Assembly: GCF_014203125.1 (NCBI RefSeq)
Contig: NZ_JACHIH010000014.1
Coordinates: forward strand, 50,291 to 114,290
DNA: 64,000 bases
Reading direction: 5' to 3'
From: Rhodopseudomonas rhenobacensis
Lineage (GTDB): Bacteria > Pseudomonadota > Alphaproteobacteria > Rhizobiales > Xanthobacteraceae
The position numbers and the translations under genes were made by a program. The notes under the pieces are model-generated. The model did no database searches. It was not told the DNA's origin and was given only the letters and a program-made list of their open reading frames with translations. Shown here in pieces: positions 1 to 9,888 of the stretch; position 1 is the first letter of the stretch, and every line of letters begins with the position of its first letter.

Positions 1-1
1 C

Positions 2-1135
2 GGCACCGCGGTCGCCGCGCGCACGCTCAGCCGTTATCGCCATGGCCGCATCGTCGGCGTTGGCGGCGAAGCCGACGCCGTCAGCGCGCTGCCGGTGGCC
101 GCACTCGGCGCCGATCCCGCGATCGGCCACGGCCTGCGCCGCGCCGGGCTGAAGAGCATCGGCGAGGTGGCGGCGCGCGCGCGGCCCGAGATCACCGCGC
201 GGTTCGGCGCCGCCTTCACCAGCCTGCTGGAGCAGGCGCTGGGACAGCGCGACGCGCCGATCAGCCCGCGCCAGCCGCTGCCGGACTACATCGTGGAAAA
301 ACGCTTCGCCGAGCCGGTGGCGACCGACACGGTGATCGCGGCGACGCTGTCGGCGCTGGCGGCGACGCTGGTCGACGCGATGGCCCGCCACGGCAAGGGC
401 GCGCGGCAACTCAGGGCCAGCTTCTTTCGCAGCGACGGCGCGGTGCGCGCGGTCGAGTTGCAGACCGGCCAGCCCGTCACCAAGGCCGTGGTGATCGACC
501 GGCTGTTTCGCGAGCGGCTCGACGCCATCGCCGATCCGCTCGATCCCGGCTTCGGCTTCGATCTGATCCGGCTCTCCGCAAGCCAGACCGAGATCGTGGT
601 GCAGCAGCAGCGCGACCTCGACGCGAACGTCCACGACAATGATGAGTTGTCGGCGCTGATCGATCGCATCGCGGCGCGGATCGGCGGCCGCCGCGTCGTG
701 GTGCATCTGCCACGCGATACGCACATTCCCGAATACGCGGCGTGGGCCGCCAGCGCGCAGCATCATCTCGCCGAAGCCGCGCAGGCGGCATGGCCGGCGC
801 GGATCGCAGGCGAGCCGCCGCTGCGGCCGCTGCGGCTGTTCGCGCATCCGGAGCCGATCACGGTGATCGCCGAAGTGCCGGACGGACCGCCGGCGCGGTT
901 TCGCTGGCGCCGCGTCAGCCATGCGGTGGTCCGCGTCGAAGGCCCGGAGCGGGTGGCGATGGAATGGTGGCGGTCCGACGCAGCACTACTGACGCGGGAC
1001 TACTTCCGCGTCGAGGACGAAGCAGGCCTGCGGTTCTGGCTGTATCGCGACGGTCTGTATGAGCGCGAACTCGCCGAAGACGAGGAGGGCGAGCCGGCGC
1101 GGCCGAACTGGTTCATGCACGGGCTGTTCGCATGA
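2..1135 (+). CDS. imuB: ImuB, DNA polymerase Y-family protein of the mutasome (5' end outside window)
   Basis: The frame is open from the first bases, so about 377 C-terminal residues are visible and the N-terminal palm region of a roughly 500-residue protein lies outside the window. A helix-hairpin-helix-like stretch (GLRRAGLKSIGEVA) is followed by a little-finger-type region and a long C-terminal tail, as in ImuB. ImuB is a catalytically dead Y-family polymerase that links DnaE2 and the beta clamp in damage-induced mutagenesis. The stop codon overlaps the dnaE2 start in an ATGA, indicating translational coupling. imuA would be expected just upstream. The assignment rests on the sequence plus its direct junction with dnaE2. 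Confidence 0.88.
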   Translation, partial: GTAVAARTLSRYRHGRIVGVGGEADAVSALPVAALGADPAIGHGLRRAGLKSIGEVAARARPEITARFGAAFTSLLEQALGQRDAPISPRQPLPDYIVEKRFAEPVATDTVIAATLSALAATLVDAMARHGKGARQLRASFFRSDGAVRAVELQTGQPVTKAVVIDRLFRERLDAIADPLDPGFGFDLIRLSASQTEIVVQQQRDLDANVHDNDELSALIDRIAARIGGRRVVVHLPRDTHIPEYAAWAASAQHHLAEAAQAAWPARIAGEPPLRPLRLFAHPEPITVIAEVPDGPPARFRWRRVSHAVVRVEGPERVAMEWWRSDAALLTRDYFRVEDEAGLRFWLYRDGLYERELAEDEEGEPARPNWFMHGLFA

Positions 1136-4100
1136 TCGCGCCGGCCTATGCCGAGATCGGCATCACCACGAATTTCTCGTTTCTGCGCGGTGGCTCGCAT
1201 CCGCAGGACTACGTGCATCAGGCGAGCGAATTGCGGCTGCCGGTGATCGGGATTGCCGATCACAACACGCTGGCCGGCGTGGTGCGGGCCTATAGCGAAT
1301 TGCGCAACGAACGGATCGCCCACAAGCCGCGGCTGTTGATCGGCGCGCGGCTCGTCTTCGTCGACGGCACGCCGGACATCCTGGTCTATCCGCGCGACCG
1401 CGCGGCCTACGGCCGGCTGTGCCAGCTATTGACCCGCGGCAAGCGCGCCGCCGACAAGGGCGAATGCCATCTCGGCCTCGACGACCTCGCGGAGTTCGCC
1501 GCAGGGCAGCTCCTGGTGCTGGCGCTGCCGCATCGCTTCGAGGACGCGGAAGCGGGGCGTTTGCTCGGCCGGCTACAAAGCTTTGCCGCCGACGGCGTCT
1601 GGCTCGCGGCGAGTTTCTTATATCGCGGCGACGACCGCCGCCGCATGTTGCGGCTACAGCAGATCGCCGCGCAGGCGCGGGTGCCGCTGCTCGCCACCAA
1701 CGAGGTCTTGTATCATCACCCGGCGCGGCGGCCGCTGCAGGACGTGCTGAGCTGTGTGCGCGAAAAACTCACGCTGGAGACCGTCGGCACGCGGCTCGAG
1801 GCCAATGCCGAGCGGCATCTCAAGCCGGCGCAGGAAATGGCGCGGCTGTTTCGCGATTGCCCGCAGGCGATCGCCGAGACCATGCGGTTCGCCTCGCGCA
1901 TCCAGTTCTCGCTCGATCAGCTGCAATATCAATATCCCAACGAGCCGGTGCCGGCGAGCAAGACCGCGCAGCGCCATCTCGAGGATCTGACCTGGGCCGG
2001 CGCGCATAAATACTTTCCGCGCGGCGTCTCGCCGCATCTGAAGAAGACGCTGCGCAAGGAATTACGGCTGATCCGCAAATTGCGCTACGCGCATTACTTT
2101 CTCACCGTGCACGACATCGTCTGCTTCGCGCGCTCGCAAAACATCCTGTGCCAGGGCCGCGGCTCCGCGGCGAATTCCGCGGTGTGCTACGTGCTCGGCA
2201 TCACCGCGGTCAATCCGGTCGAGATCGATCTGCTGTTCGAGCGCTTCATCTCCAAGGAGCGGCTGGAGCCGCCGGACATCGACGTCGATTTCGAACATTC
2301 GCGGCGCGAGGAGGTGATGCAATATGTCTATCGGCGCTACGGCCGGCATCGCGCCGCGATCATCGCCACGGTTATTCACTATCGTCCGCGCTCGGCGATC
2401 CGCGACGTCGGCAAGGTGTTGGGGCTGACCGAGGACGTCACCTCGGCGCTGGCCGATACGGTGTGGGGCAGCTGGGGGCGCGGTCTCAACGAGATGCAGG
2501 TGACGCAGGCCGGGCTCGATCCGCGCAATCCCTTGATCGCGCGCGCCATCGATCTCGCCAGCGAGCTGATCGGCTTTCCGCGGCATCTGTCGCAGCATGT
2601 CGGCGGCTATGTGCTGACGGAGGATCGGCTCGACAGCTACGTGCCGATCGGCAACGCCGCGATGGACGATCGTACTTTTATCGAATGGGACAAGGACGAC
2701 GTCGACACCTTGAAGATGATGAAGGTCGACGTGCTGGCGCTCGGCATGCTGACCTGCATCCGCAAATGTTTCGACCTGATCGACGCGCACAAGGGCGAAC
2801 GCTGGGCATTGGCCACGATCCCGCGCGAAGTGCCGGCGGTGTACGACATGCTGTGCCGCGGGGAATCGCTCGGCGTATTCCAGGTCGAAAGCCGCGCCCA
2901 GATGAACATGCTGCCGCGGCTGCGCCCCCGCGAATTCTACGACCTCGTCATCGAGGTCGCGATCGTGCGGCCGGGACCGATCCAGGGCGACATGGTGCAT
3001 CCCTATTTGCGCCGGCGCAACGGCGACGAGCCGGTGTACTATCCGTCACCGTCGCCCGCGCATGGCGACAAGGACGAACTGCGCAAGGTGCTGCACAAGA
3101 CGCTCGGCGTGCCGCTGTTTCAGGAGCAGGCGATGCGGATCGCCATCGAGGCCGCGAAGTTCACGCCGGAGGAAGCCAATGGACTGCGCCGCGCGATGGC
3201 GACGTTCCGCAACGTCGGCACCATCGGCAAGTTCGAATCCAAGATGGTCAACAACATGATTTCGCGCGGCTATGATCCCACCTTCGCGAAAAACTGCTTC
3301 GATCAGATCAAGGGGTTTGGCAGTTACGGATTTCCGGAAAGCCACGCCGCGAGCTTCGCGCAATTGGTCTATGTGTCGTCATGGCTGAAGCATTTTCATC
3401 CCGACGCGTTCTGCTGCGGCTTGTTGAATTCGCAGCCGATGGGATTCTACGCGCCGGCGCAGATCGTGCGCGACGCGCGCCAGAACGGCGTCGAGGTGCG
3501 CGCGGTCGATGTGTCGTTCAGCTTCGGGCAGAATACGCTGGAGGAACGCTGCGGACGCTACCACGCGGTGCGGCTCGGCTTCCGCCAGATCGACGGGTTT
3601 CGCTGCACGGATTTGGATGCGGCAAACTTGAGGCAGCAGGCCGGACGGCCGGAAGTGGACGATTGGGCCGCGCGCATCGTCGCGGCGCGCCGCCGGCAGC
3701 GCTTCACCTCGCTGGAACAATTCGCGCGCGTGACCGCGCTGCCGAAGCGGGCGCTGCTACTACTCGCCGAGGCCGATGCGTTTCGCTCGATCGGGCTCGA
3801 TCGTCGCGCAGCACTATGGGCGGTGCGGCGACTGCCCGACGATGTGGCGTTGCCGCTGTTCGAACTAAGCGCCGCGCGCGAGCAGCCGGACGAGCAGGCG
3901 ATGCCGTTGCCGCAGATGCCGCTCGCCGAACACGTCGTCGCTGACTATCAGACCATCCGGCTGTCGCTGAAGGGCCACCCGATGGAATTTTTGCGCGCGA
4001 TGTTTGCGGCAGAGCGTGTGGTGACCTGTGCCGCGGTGTCGGCGCAGCGCCGCAACGGCCCGCGAACGCGCTGCGCCGGCGTGGTGCTGGTGCGGCAGCG

Positions 4101-4473
4101 GCCGGGCAGCGCCAACGGCGTGGTGTTCATGACGCTGGAGGACGAAACCGGAATCGCCAACGTCGTGGTGTGGCCGCAAGTGCTGGAGCAATTCCGTAAA
4201 GAGGTGATGGGCGCGCGGCTGCTGCTGGTCGAAGGCCGCATTCAGGCGAGCCGCGAGGGCGTGGTGCATCTGGTCGCCGAGCGCTTGATCGATCGCAGTT
4301 CCGAGATGGCGCGGCTGTCGGACAACCTGATGACGCGGCCGGCGATTCCCGCCGGCGCAGCACTGATCGAGCCGCTCAACGACGACCGCCGCGATCATGC
4401 CGACAACCCTGCGCAGAAGCTTCGCCATCCGCGCGACGTGCGGATCCTGCCGCGGTCGCGGGATTTTCATTAG
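1132..4473 (+). CDS. dnaE2: Error-prone DNA polymerase DnaE2 (ImuC)
   Basis: The 1113-residue protein has the length and layout of DnaE2, the translesion C-family polymerase that works with ImuA and ImuB. An N-terminal PHP domain begins at about residue 4 (AEIGITTNFSFLRGGSHP). The polymerase active-site aspartates appear in PDIDVDF near residues 381-387. A C-terminal OB-fold (VVFMTLEDETGIANVVVWP) lies near residue 990. The start overlaps the imuB stop. In this family expression is normally SOS/LexA controlled, but the operator would be upstream of the window. A repeat element begins at the stop codon. Confidence 0.97.
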   Translation: MIAPAYAEIGITTNFSFLRGGSHPQDYVHQASELRLPVIGIADHNTLAGVVRAYSELRNERIAHKPRLLIGARLVFVDGTPDILVYPRDRAAYGRLCQLLTRGKRAADKGECHLGLDDLAEFAAGQLLVLALPHRFEDAEAGRLLGRLQSFAADGVWLAASFLYRGDDRRRMLRLQQIAAQARVPLLATNEVLYHHPARRPLQDVLSCVREKLTLETVGTRLEANAERHLKPAQEMARLFRDCPQAIAETMRFASRIQFSLDQLQYQYPNEPVPASKTAQRHLEDLTWAGAHKYFPRGVSPHLKKTLRKELRLIRKLRYAHYFLTVHDIVCFARSQNILCQGRGSAANSAVCYVLGITAVNPVEIDLLFERFISKERLEPPDIDVDFEHSRREEVMQYVYRRYGRHRAAIIATVIHYRPRSAIRDVGKVLGLTEDVTSALADTVWGSWGRGLNEMQVTQAGLDPRNPLIARAIDLASELIGFPRHLSQHVGGYVLTEDRLDSYVPIGNAAMDDRTFIEWDKDDVDTLKMMKVDVLALGMLTCIRKCFDLIDAHKGERWALATIPREVPAVYDMLCRGESLGVFQVESRAQMNMLPRLRPREFYDLVIEVAIVRPGPIQGDMVHPYLRRRNGDEPVYYPSPSPAHGDKDELRKVLHKTLGVPLFQEQAMRIAIEAAKFTPEEANGLRRAMATFRNVGTIGKFESKMVNNMISRGYDPTFAKNCFDQIKGFGSYGFPESHAASFAQLVYVSSWLKHFHPDAFCCGLLNSQPMGFYAPAQIVRDARQNGVEVRAVDVSFSFGQNTLEERCGRYHAVRLGFRQIDGFRCTDLDAANLRQQAGRPEVDDWAARIVAARRRQRFTSLEQFARVTALPKRALLLLAEADAFRSIGLDRRAALWAVRRLPDDVALPLFELSAAREQPDEQAMPLPQMPLAEHVVADYQTIRLSLKGHPMEFLRAMFAAERVVTCAAVSAQRRNGPRTRCAGVVLVRQRPGSANGVVFMTLEDETGIANVVVWPQVLEQFRKEVMGARLLLVEGRIQASREGVVHLVAERLIDRSSEMARLSDNLMTRPAIPAGAALIEPLNDDRRDHADNPAQKLRHPRDVRILPRSRDFH

Positions 4474-4607
4474 AGCATTTTCGGTTGAGAAGCATCCAAC
4501 CCAAACGCGCCGTCATTCCGGGCTCGCTCGCAGCTAAAGCTGCTCGCGCTCCGGAATGACAGCCGGGGGAATCGTGAAGCGCATCAATCCAACTCGAAAA
4601 GGCTTAG
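4471..4607. repeat. MITE-like palindromic element, copy 1
   Basis: The left edge (AGAGCATTTTCGGTTGAG) and the reverse complement of the right edge (AGCCTTTTCGAGTTGGATTG) are imperfect terminal inverted repeats. Inside is a hairpin with arms GTCATTCCGG and CCGGAATGAC. Both edges recur at 43519-43752 around a different and longer interior. The left edge coincides with the TAG stop of dnaE2. Confidence 0.7.
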
Positions 4608-5146
4608 AACTGGAACGGGACAGACAAGCAGTCGCCCGGCGGCAGAGAAATCACGGCGAGCCGATCATGAGGTCGTCCGTCGAGGTCATCCATGCCGATG
4701 ACTCGACCTGACGCCTCGTCGTCGTCGCCGTCACGCCGTGGCCCTCGGTTCCTGACAATGCTGACAGCAAACAAAGCCCCCGAGTCGCGGCATGACCCAA
4801 GAAGAATTTGCTTAGTTCGCCGATCGCGACGAAAATTCCAATTCGTAACATTACGTAGTCGCGCGCCTGGGCGGGGCTACGAGGCTTTGAGCCCGCGGCA
4901 AAATCCAAGTCGTCGGTGGCGCGACATTCGGCTCATCGATAACACTGATCGTCCAGATGGTTAGACTGATCAGTCGGTGTGATTGCAAGATATCAGCGTT
5001 TGACAGGGGTTTTTTGCTGCACCGCGTAAAATGCGCAGCGCTGTATCAAATGCGACACTGGTACGACGCGGCTCGCGTCAATTTAGCGCAAGCCGATTTT
5101 GACCTGCGTCAATCGCGTGCCTAACCGAACGTGCGAAATCTCACGC
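4608..5146. other. Intergenic stretch without a supportable gene
   Basis: About 540 bases separate the repeat behind dnaE2 from the next small gene. Short frames exist, but none has a ribosome site or a recognisable product. TTGACA at 5000 and TAAAAT at 5027 look like promoter boxes but are 21 bases apart, too far for an ordinary sigma-70 promoter. Confidence 0.5.
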
Positions 5147-5470
5147 ATGGCAACCTTGCTCGTATATCGCTGTCCGGAAACCGGACTCATGACCCAGACC
5201 TGGGTGACGATCGATGCGCCCTCGGGCGATCGGCAGTCGTTCGAAGCCGTGGTCTGTCTGGCGTGTTCGAAGCAGCATTTTATTTGCACTGCAACCGGTC
5301 GCGCCATGGGCGATACCAGCGCGCGGCCGACCTCGGTGCGCAGCCCGGCGTTTCCGCCGAAGCAGATCCGGATGTGCCACGAGCGCTCCGCGCCGTCGAT
5401 CGACATGGATTCCAGCGTCGGCGAGCTCGCGTCGGCGCTTCCGATCGGCGGACTGCACAAGGCGAACTAA
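5147..5470 (+). CDS. Conserved hypothetical small protein with Cys pairs
   Basis: The predicted protein has 107 residues from the ATG at 5147 (MATLLVYRCPETG). An upstream in-frame start at 5099 is possible but adds an unremarkable extension. Cysteines appear in YRCPETG and in VVCLACSKQHFIC, suggesting a small metal- or redox-binding fold, but no named family is recognised. There is no signal peptide and no membrane segment. It stands alone between a long non-coding stretch and a palindromic repeat, so context gives no hint of function. The coding call rests on the intact frame and the ordered Cys motifs. Confidence 0.5.
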   Translation: MATLLVYRCPETGLMTQTWVTIDAPSGDRQSFEAVVCLACSKQHFICTATGRAMGDTSARPTSVRSPAFPPKQIRMCHERSAPSIDMDSSVGELASALPIGGLHKAN

Positions 5471-5637
5471 GCCGTTCGACGCGGCATCGTCATCCTCGGT
5501 CGCCCGCGGATGACGCAGCGATCCATCGAACTTATCAGCTGATAAGATGCGTCGATCCGCGATGCGCCGGGTTCGGCCGACATCGTTCACCTCAAAGCCT
5601 GACTCAAAAAGCGATCACTGAAATCAGGCATCAACGC

Positions 5638-5745
5638 GTCATTTCGAGGAGCTCTTGCGACGAAGCAATCCAGGGCCACGCGTGAGGCCCCTGGATTGCT
5701 TCGCACTTCGGCCGGCGCTCCGCGCCGGCCTCGGCTCGCAATGAC
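5638..5745. repeat. REP-like palindrome, GTCATTGCGAG family, copy 1
   Basis: Outer arms GTCATTTCGAGGAGCTC and GCTCGCAATGAC enclose inner arms around GAAGCAATCCAGG and CCTGGATTGCTTCG. Related copies lie at 57229-57336 and 60690-60796. This copy sits between convergent genes. Confidence 0.75.
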
Positions 5746-5754
5746 AAAGACGCC

Positions 5755-6534
5755 TCAACGGTTGCGGATCTGCGGCGGGCGTTTTTCGATGAATGCCGCC
5801 ATGCCTTCGGCGCGGTCTTGCAGCGCGAAGCTCGAGCGGAACAGGTCGCGCTCCACCTCCATGCCCTGGGCGAGCGTGGTTTCGAACGCCCGGTTCACCG
5901 CGCGCTTGGCCATCTCGGCGGCCGGCTGCGACATCGCCGCGATCTTCTCGGCCGCCGCCATCGCTTCCTCGAGCAATTTATCCACGGCCACGATGCGGCT
6001 GACCAGGCCGGCGCGTTCGGCCTCTGCGGCGTCCATCATCCGCCCGGTGAGGCACAGATCCATCGCCTTGGCCTTGCCGACCGCACGGGTCAGCCGTTGC
6101 GTGCCGCCGATTCCCGGAATGGTGCCGAGCGTAATTTCCGGCTGGCCGAATTTGGCGGTGTCGGACGCGATGATGAAGTCGCACATCATCGCCAATTCGC
6201 AGCCGCCGCCGAGCGCGTAGCCGGAGACCGCCGCGATGGTCGGCTTGCGGCAGGTCGCGACGCGGTCGCCGCGGATCGCGGTGAAATCGGCGTTGAACAT
6301 GTCGATGAAGCCCTTCGGCTGCATCTCCTTGATGTCGGCGCCGGCGGCGAACGCCTTCTCGCTGCCGGTCAGCACGATGCAGCCGATCGCGGCATCGGCT
6401 TCCAGCTCGTCGATCGCGGTCGCGATCTCGCCGAACACGCCGAACGACAGCGCGTTGAGTTGTTTCGGGCGGTTGAGGGTGATCAGGCCGACCGCGGCCT
6501 TGCGCTCGACGAGTAGATATTCGTAGCTGTTCAT
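5755..6534 (-). CDS. Enoyl-CoA hydratase (crotonase family)
   Basis: The protein has 259 residues, the usual crotonase length. It hydrates trans-2-enoyl-CoA to 3-hydroxyacyl-CoA in fatty acid or branched-chain degradation. The CoA/oxyanion-hole segment is [11 protein letters not shown] near residues 61-71. The two catalytic glutamates are visible as E113 in [12 protein letters not shown] and E133 in [14 protein letters not shown], spaced exactly as in mitochondrial enoyl-CoA hydratase. Presence of both supports hydratase rather than isomerase activity. No acyl-CoA partner gene is adjacent, so the pathway cannot be named. The start MNSYEYLL fits the family N-terminus. Confidence 0.93.
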   Translation of the reverse strand: MNSYEYLLVERKAAVGLITLNRPKQLNALSFGVFGEIATAIDELEADAAIGCIVLTGSEKAFAAGADIKEMQPKGFIDMFNADFTAIRGDRVATCRKPTIAAVSGYALGGGCELAMMCDFIIASDTAKFGQPEITLGTIPGIGGTQRLTRAVGKAKAMDLCLTGRMMDAAEAERAGLVSRIVAVDKLLEEAMAAAEKIAAMSQPAAEMAKRAVNRAFETTLAQGMEVERDLFRSSFALQDRAEGMAAFIEKRPPQIRNR

Positions 6535-6634
6535 GGGACCCCGCGCTGCTGGATAACGCCGCGCAATGTGCCCGCTGCCGGGGTCCGCTTCAAGGGCTCG
6601 CCCGGCCGCGGCATGGGCGAGCCGAAGAGCGCGT

Positions 6635-7282
6635 TCAGGCGATGAACATCCGCGCCGCCGACGCCACCGTCAGCAGCCCGCCGAAGGCGATGAAGATTTT
6701 GCCGATCAGCGAGGTATTGCCCCACAGCGAGTCGTCATTCTTGACCTCGGTCGCAGTCTCCGGAGCGGCCGGTTCGCTGCTGGCCTTGGCGACGGTCGCC
6801 GTGGTGCTCGGCGCCGCGGCCTGCTCGACATTGGCGGCGAGGTCGACATCGTTGACCTGATCGGGAGCGACCACGTCGGCCACCGGCGCCGCGGCGGATC
6901 TGGCGGCGTCCTGGCGGGCGGCTTCGGCCTGGGCGAGCAGCGCGCTCGGCGCGTCGGCGGCCGCGGCCGGCATTTCCGCGTTGGCATTGGCGACCTGCGC
7001 CGGAAGCTCGGCGGCGTCCGCATTGGCGACGGCGGCGGCTGCGTTGGTCGAGGTCGCGGCGGCGGATTTCGGCTTGGCGGCGTGGCGCGGCGCCGGCGCG
7101 TGACGGGCGGCATGGCGGGGTTTCGCCGGCTTCTTCAACGACAGCGGCTTGCCGACCGAGGTCTTGTCGGCGCTGCTTGCAGCCTGATCGGGCGCGGCGT
7201 TGGCAGCCCCCGGCGCCAGTCCAAATCCGCACATCCACACCGTCGTTGCGACAATAATTGCGAAGCGCCCGCTGGCCTTCAT
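6635..7282 (-). CDS. Ala-rich exported or membrane-anchored hypothetical protein
   Basis: I chose the start at 7282 ([19 protein letters not shown]) because a GGAGA ribosome site lies just upstream and because it begins with a signal peptide ending near AANA. The 215-residue protein has a low-complexity middle rich in Ala, Pro, Lys and His ([19 protein letters not shown]). It ends in a hydrophobic helix ([20 protein letters not shown]), so it probably spans or anchors in the inner membrane. No enzymatic domain is visible. Frames reaching further upstream to 7480 are not supported. The function is unknown. Confidence 0.6.
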   Translation of the reverse strand: MKASGRFAIIVATTVWMCGFGLAPGAANAAPDQAASSADKTSVGKPLSLKKPAKPRHAARHAPAPRHAAKPKSAAATSTNAAAAVANADAAELPAQVANANAEMPAAAADAPSALLAQAEAARQDAARSAAAPVADVVAPDQVNDVDLAANVEQAAAPSTTATVAKASSEPAAPETATEVKNDDSLWGNTSLIGKIFIAFGGLLTVASAARMFIA

Positions 7283-7549
7283 GACAATCTCTCCAGTTGC
7301 CAGTCCCGCCGCGAAAAGAGCCCCTTGAGGTGTTCTCAACGGGGCAAAAACAAGGGGATTGTTTGCCGTTCGCCGACAAACACGCGGCAATTTGCCAACG
7401 ATGGTAAGACGATGCCCGGGGCTGGTCCGAGCGGCGAGGCGAGGGCAGCCAGGGGGCGGAAACGACGGCCGGTGGATCACGAGGCTGTGATCGCGGAATG
7501 GCGGCGTAACAATTCGATGATACGAACGAAGTGATGTTCAGGAGCCTGC

Positions 7550-8095
7550 GTGCAGGGACGTGACGAGGAATGGACCGCGTTGATGCGGTCGGCCAATGCC
7601 GGCGACAGCGCGGCCTATCATCGTCTCTTGAAGGCGGTGACGCCGGTGCTGCGCGCGGCTGCGCGGCGCGGTCTGGCGCGCAGCGGTCAGCCGATCGATC
7701 AATCCGAGGACATCGTGCAGGATATTCTGTTGGCCGTGCACCTGAAGAAGCACACCTGGGACGACGGCGCGCCGTTCGCGCCGTGGCTGTTCGCGATCGC
7801 GCGCAACAAGCTGATCGACGCGCTGCGCCGCCGCGGCCGCCGGGTGTTCGTCAACATCGACGATTTCGCCGAGACCATTCCCAGCGCGCCGGCGGCGGAG
7901 ACGCTGCCGACCACCGAGATCGCCGGCCATCTGGAAAGCCTGCCGGCGCGGCAGCGCGACGTGCTGCAATCGATCGCGGTCGACAGCGCCTCGATCAAAT
8001 CCACCGCGGCGAAACTCGCGATCAGCGAGGGCGCGGTGCGGGTGGCGCTGCATCGCGGCTTGGCGCGGCTCGCCGGCAAATTACGGACGGAATGA
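7550..8095 (+). CDS. ECF-type RNA polymerase sigma factor
   Basis: The 181-residue protein contains only sigma regions 2 and 4. Region 2 includes SEDIVQDILLAVHLKKHTW and FAPWLFAIARNKLIDALRR. Region 4 includes LPARQRDVLQSIAV and the recognition helix ISEGAVRVALHRGLARL. The GTG start at 7550 follows GGAG by 5 bases. The stop overlaps the start of a six-helix membrane protein of the NrsF type, which in this ECF group is the cognate anti-sigma factor. A possible self-regulated promoter (GGAAT near 7495, GATACGAA near 7519) lies directly upstream, but this is inference only. Confidence 0.93.
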   Translation: MQGRDEEWTALMRSANAGDSAAYHRLLKAVTPVLRAAARRGLARSGQPIDQSEDIVQDILLAVHLKKHTWDDGAPFAPWLFAIARNKLIDALRRRGRRVFVNIDDFAETIPSAPAAETLPTTEIAGHLESLPARQRDVLQSIAVDSASIKSTAAKLAISEGAVRVALHRGLARLAGKLRTE

Positions 8096-8736
8096 TGATG
8101 GACACCGAGCGCCTGATCGCCACGCTGGCCGCCGACAACGGCTATCCGACCCGGCCGCCCGCACGGGTGCTGGCAATCGCGGTGCCGGTCGGCTTCGCGA
8201 TCTCGCTGGCGCTGCTGTTGGCGACGCTCGGACTGCGCCCGGATTTCATGCAGGCAACGCACAATCCGTTCTTCGATCTGAAATTCGTGGTGACGCTGGC
8301 GCTGGCGCTCGCCGCGCTGCCGATCGCCCTGCAGGCGTCGCAGCCGCAGCGGCTGCCGCGGCGCTGGCTGTGGCTGTTGCTGATTCCGGTCAGCCTGCTG
8401 GCGCTCGGCATCGTCGCCGAGGCGGCGGCGCCGCCGCCGGTGCCGGCGATGACGCGGCTGATGGGCCACAACGCGCTGCTGTGCATGGCCTCGATCCCGG
8501 CGCTGGCGCTGCCACTCTTAGCCGCGGCGCTGATCGGACTGCGCGCCGGCGCGCCGCAACGTCCGGCGCTGGCCGGAGCGATCGCCGGCCTGTTGGCCTC
8601 GGGATTGGCGGCCGCGCTTTACGCCGCGCATTGCATCGACGATTCGCCGCTGTTCGTGGCGACCTGGTACACGCTGGCGGTGGCGCTGGTGACGCTGCTC
8701 GGCGCCGCGATCGGATCGCGGGCGCTGCGCTACTGA
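8092..8736 (+). CDS. NrsF (DUF1109) family membrane anti-sigma factor
   Basis: The 214-residue protein begins in an ATGATGATG run that overlaps the sigma factor stop, so the exact start (8092, 8095 or 8098) is uncertain. After a soluble N-terminus with DTERLIATLAADNG it has about six hydrophobic helices, for example ILAIAVPVGFAISLALLLAT-like and LWLLLIPVSLLALGIV segments. This layout and the immediate position after an ECF gene match the NrsF family, which holds its sigma factor at the inner membrane until a stress signal. Two cysteines (LLCMAS near residue 128 and AAHCIDD near 181) are notable, because Cys pairs sense the signal in characterised NrsF proteins. Confidence 0.88.
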   Translation: MMMDTERLIATLAADNGYPTRPPARVLAIAVPVGFAISLALLLATLGLRPDFMQATHNPFFDLKFVVTLALALAALPIALQASQPQRLPRRWLWLLLIPVSLLALGIVAEAAAPPPVPAMTRLMGHNALLCMASIPALALPLLAAALIGLRAGAPQRPALAGAIAGLLASGLAAALYAAHCIDDSPLFVATWYTLAVALVTLLGAAIGSRALRY

Positions 8737-8749
8737 TCGCAGTCGGCGA

Positions 8750-9886
8750 TCAGCCGGTGCTGCTGCTGTCGTCGCGCGCGGCGGCCTGCGCGGTCTCCTG
8801 CTGCATCCGGTGGAAGCGCAGCACCTGCTGCGCCGTGGTCGGCCGCAACTGCTCGTAGGTCAGCCGGAACGCGTCGAGATCGCTGCGCTTCATTCCGGCG
8901 AGCTCGTTGCGCAGATTGATGATCGCGCACACCGTGGTCCACGACAGCCCGGCGACCTTGGCGAGGATCAGCACGCCCTCGGCGCGCGACTCGATCATCA
9001 TCGATTCGGCGACCGACACCGTGACATTGGCCATGCAGGCGAGCGCCGCGTTGGTCTCGTCGAACTTGCCCTCTTCGGCAAAGCCGCCGAGCAGGTGCTC
9101 GTTGAGCCGGCCGTCCTCGTGCAGCGCGCGCACCAGGCCGTGCGCGATCACGGTTTCCCGGCTCATCGCGGCGGGCGCCAGCCGGGCGCGCCGCGACGCC
9201 TCGCGCACCGCGCTGGCGACTTCGCCGGCCTCCTGCGGATGCGCGGCCTGCAGCCGCGAGCGCACCGACACCGAGGCCTTGGCGATCAGTTTCAGGTAGT
9301 GGTGCCGCGGGATCGACGACACCATGCCGACCAGCGCCGACAGATTGTCGTCGCTCTCGACCCGCCACGCCAGGGTCGAATAACCCTGCTCGGAGAACTC
9401 GGCGCCGGGATTGTTGACGGTCGAGTGCACCACCTCGGTGTTGCCGAGTTCGACCAGCACTTCGGTCACCGCGCCGCTCAACACCTGCCGCTTGGAGATC
9501 GCCAGCATGTGGCCCTGGCTCTTGCTGCGGGCGGTCGCGATCAGGGCGCGGTCGTCGAGTTGGGTCGACTGCGTCAGCACCGGGGCCGCGACCTCGATCA
9601 AATCGTCGGACGCGAGGTGACGGATGATGCGCGGCGGCGCCTTGACGATCGGCGCCAGCCGCTGCGCCAGCAGCGCTCTGGCCTTGGCCTCGATATGCCG
9701 CACCAGGCACGCGAACACGTCGTCGAACAACGCCACCTGGTCGTCGGAATAGTCCACCGCACCGTTGATGAACAGATCGGTGACGCGGCGCAACGTCTCC
9801 ACCCGGCGCGCCACCGGGCCGTGGGTAAGGGTGTCCTGCAATTCGTCGAGCAGGTTCTCGGACGCGGCCTTGGCTTTCAACATCAT
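8750..9886 (-). CDS. DUF2336 domain protein
   Basis: From the double ATG at 9886 the protein has 378 residues. It is alpha-helical, with repeats of short helices (VARRVETLRRVTDLFINGA, LVRHIEAKARALLAQRLAP) typical of DUF2336, an alphaproteobacterial family of unknown biochemical role. The start lies two bases after the stop of a diguanylate cyclase gene, so the two are almost certainly co-transcribed. This suggests a role in, or response to, c-di-GMP signalling. No signal peptide is present. A second DUF2336 member lies at 40930-41874. The C-terminus is Ser/Ala-rich and probably disordered. Confidence 0.82.
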   Translation of the reverse strand: MMLKAKAASENLLDELQDTLTHGPVARRVETLRRVTDLFINGAVDYSDDQVALFDDVFACLVRHIEAKARALLAQRLAPIVKAPPRIIRHLASDDLIEVAAPVLTQSTQLDDRALIATARSKSQGHMLAISKRQVLSGAVTEVLVELGNTEVVHSTVNNPGAEFSEQGYSTLAWRVESDDNLSALVGMVSSIPRHHYLKLIAKASVSVRSRLQAAHPQEAGEVASAVREASRRARLAPAAMSRETVIAHGLVRALHEDGRLNEHLLGGFAEEGKFDETNAALACMANVTVSVAESMMIESRAEGVLILAKVAGLSWTTVCAIINLRNELAGMKRSDLDAFRLTYEQLRPTTAQQVLRFHRMQQETAQAAARDDSSSTG

Positions 9887-9888
9887 GG

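Noticed and set aside
4692..4964. A 90-codon plus-strand frame after dnaE2
   Set aside because: There is no ribosome site, no motif and a Ser/Arg/Pro-rich composition, and a competing frame lies on the other strand.
5000..5032. TTGACA and TAAAAT boxes upstream of the small Cys protein gene
   Set aside because: The 21-base spacing is outside the usual 16-18 range, so I do not call a promoter.
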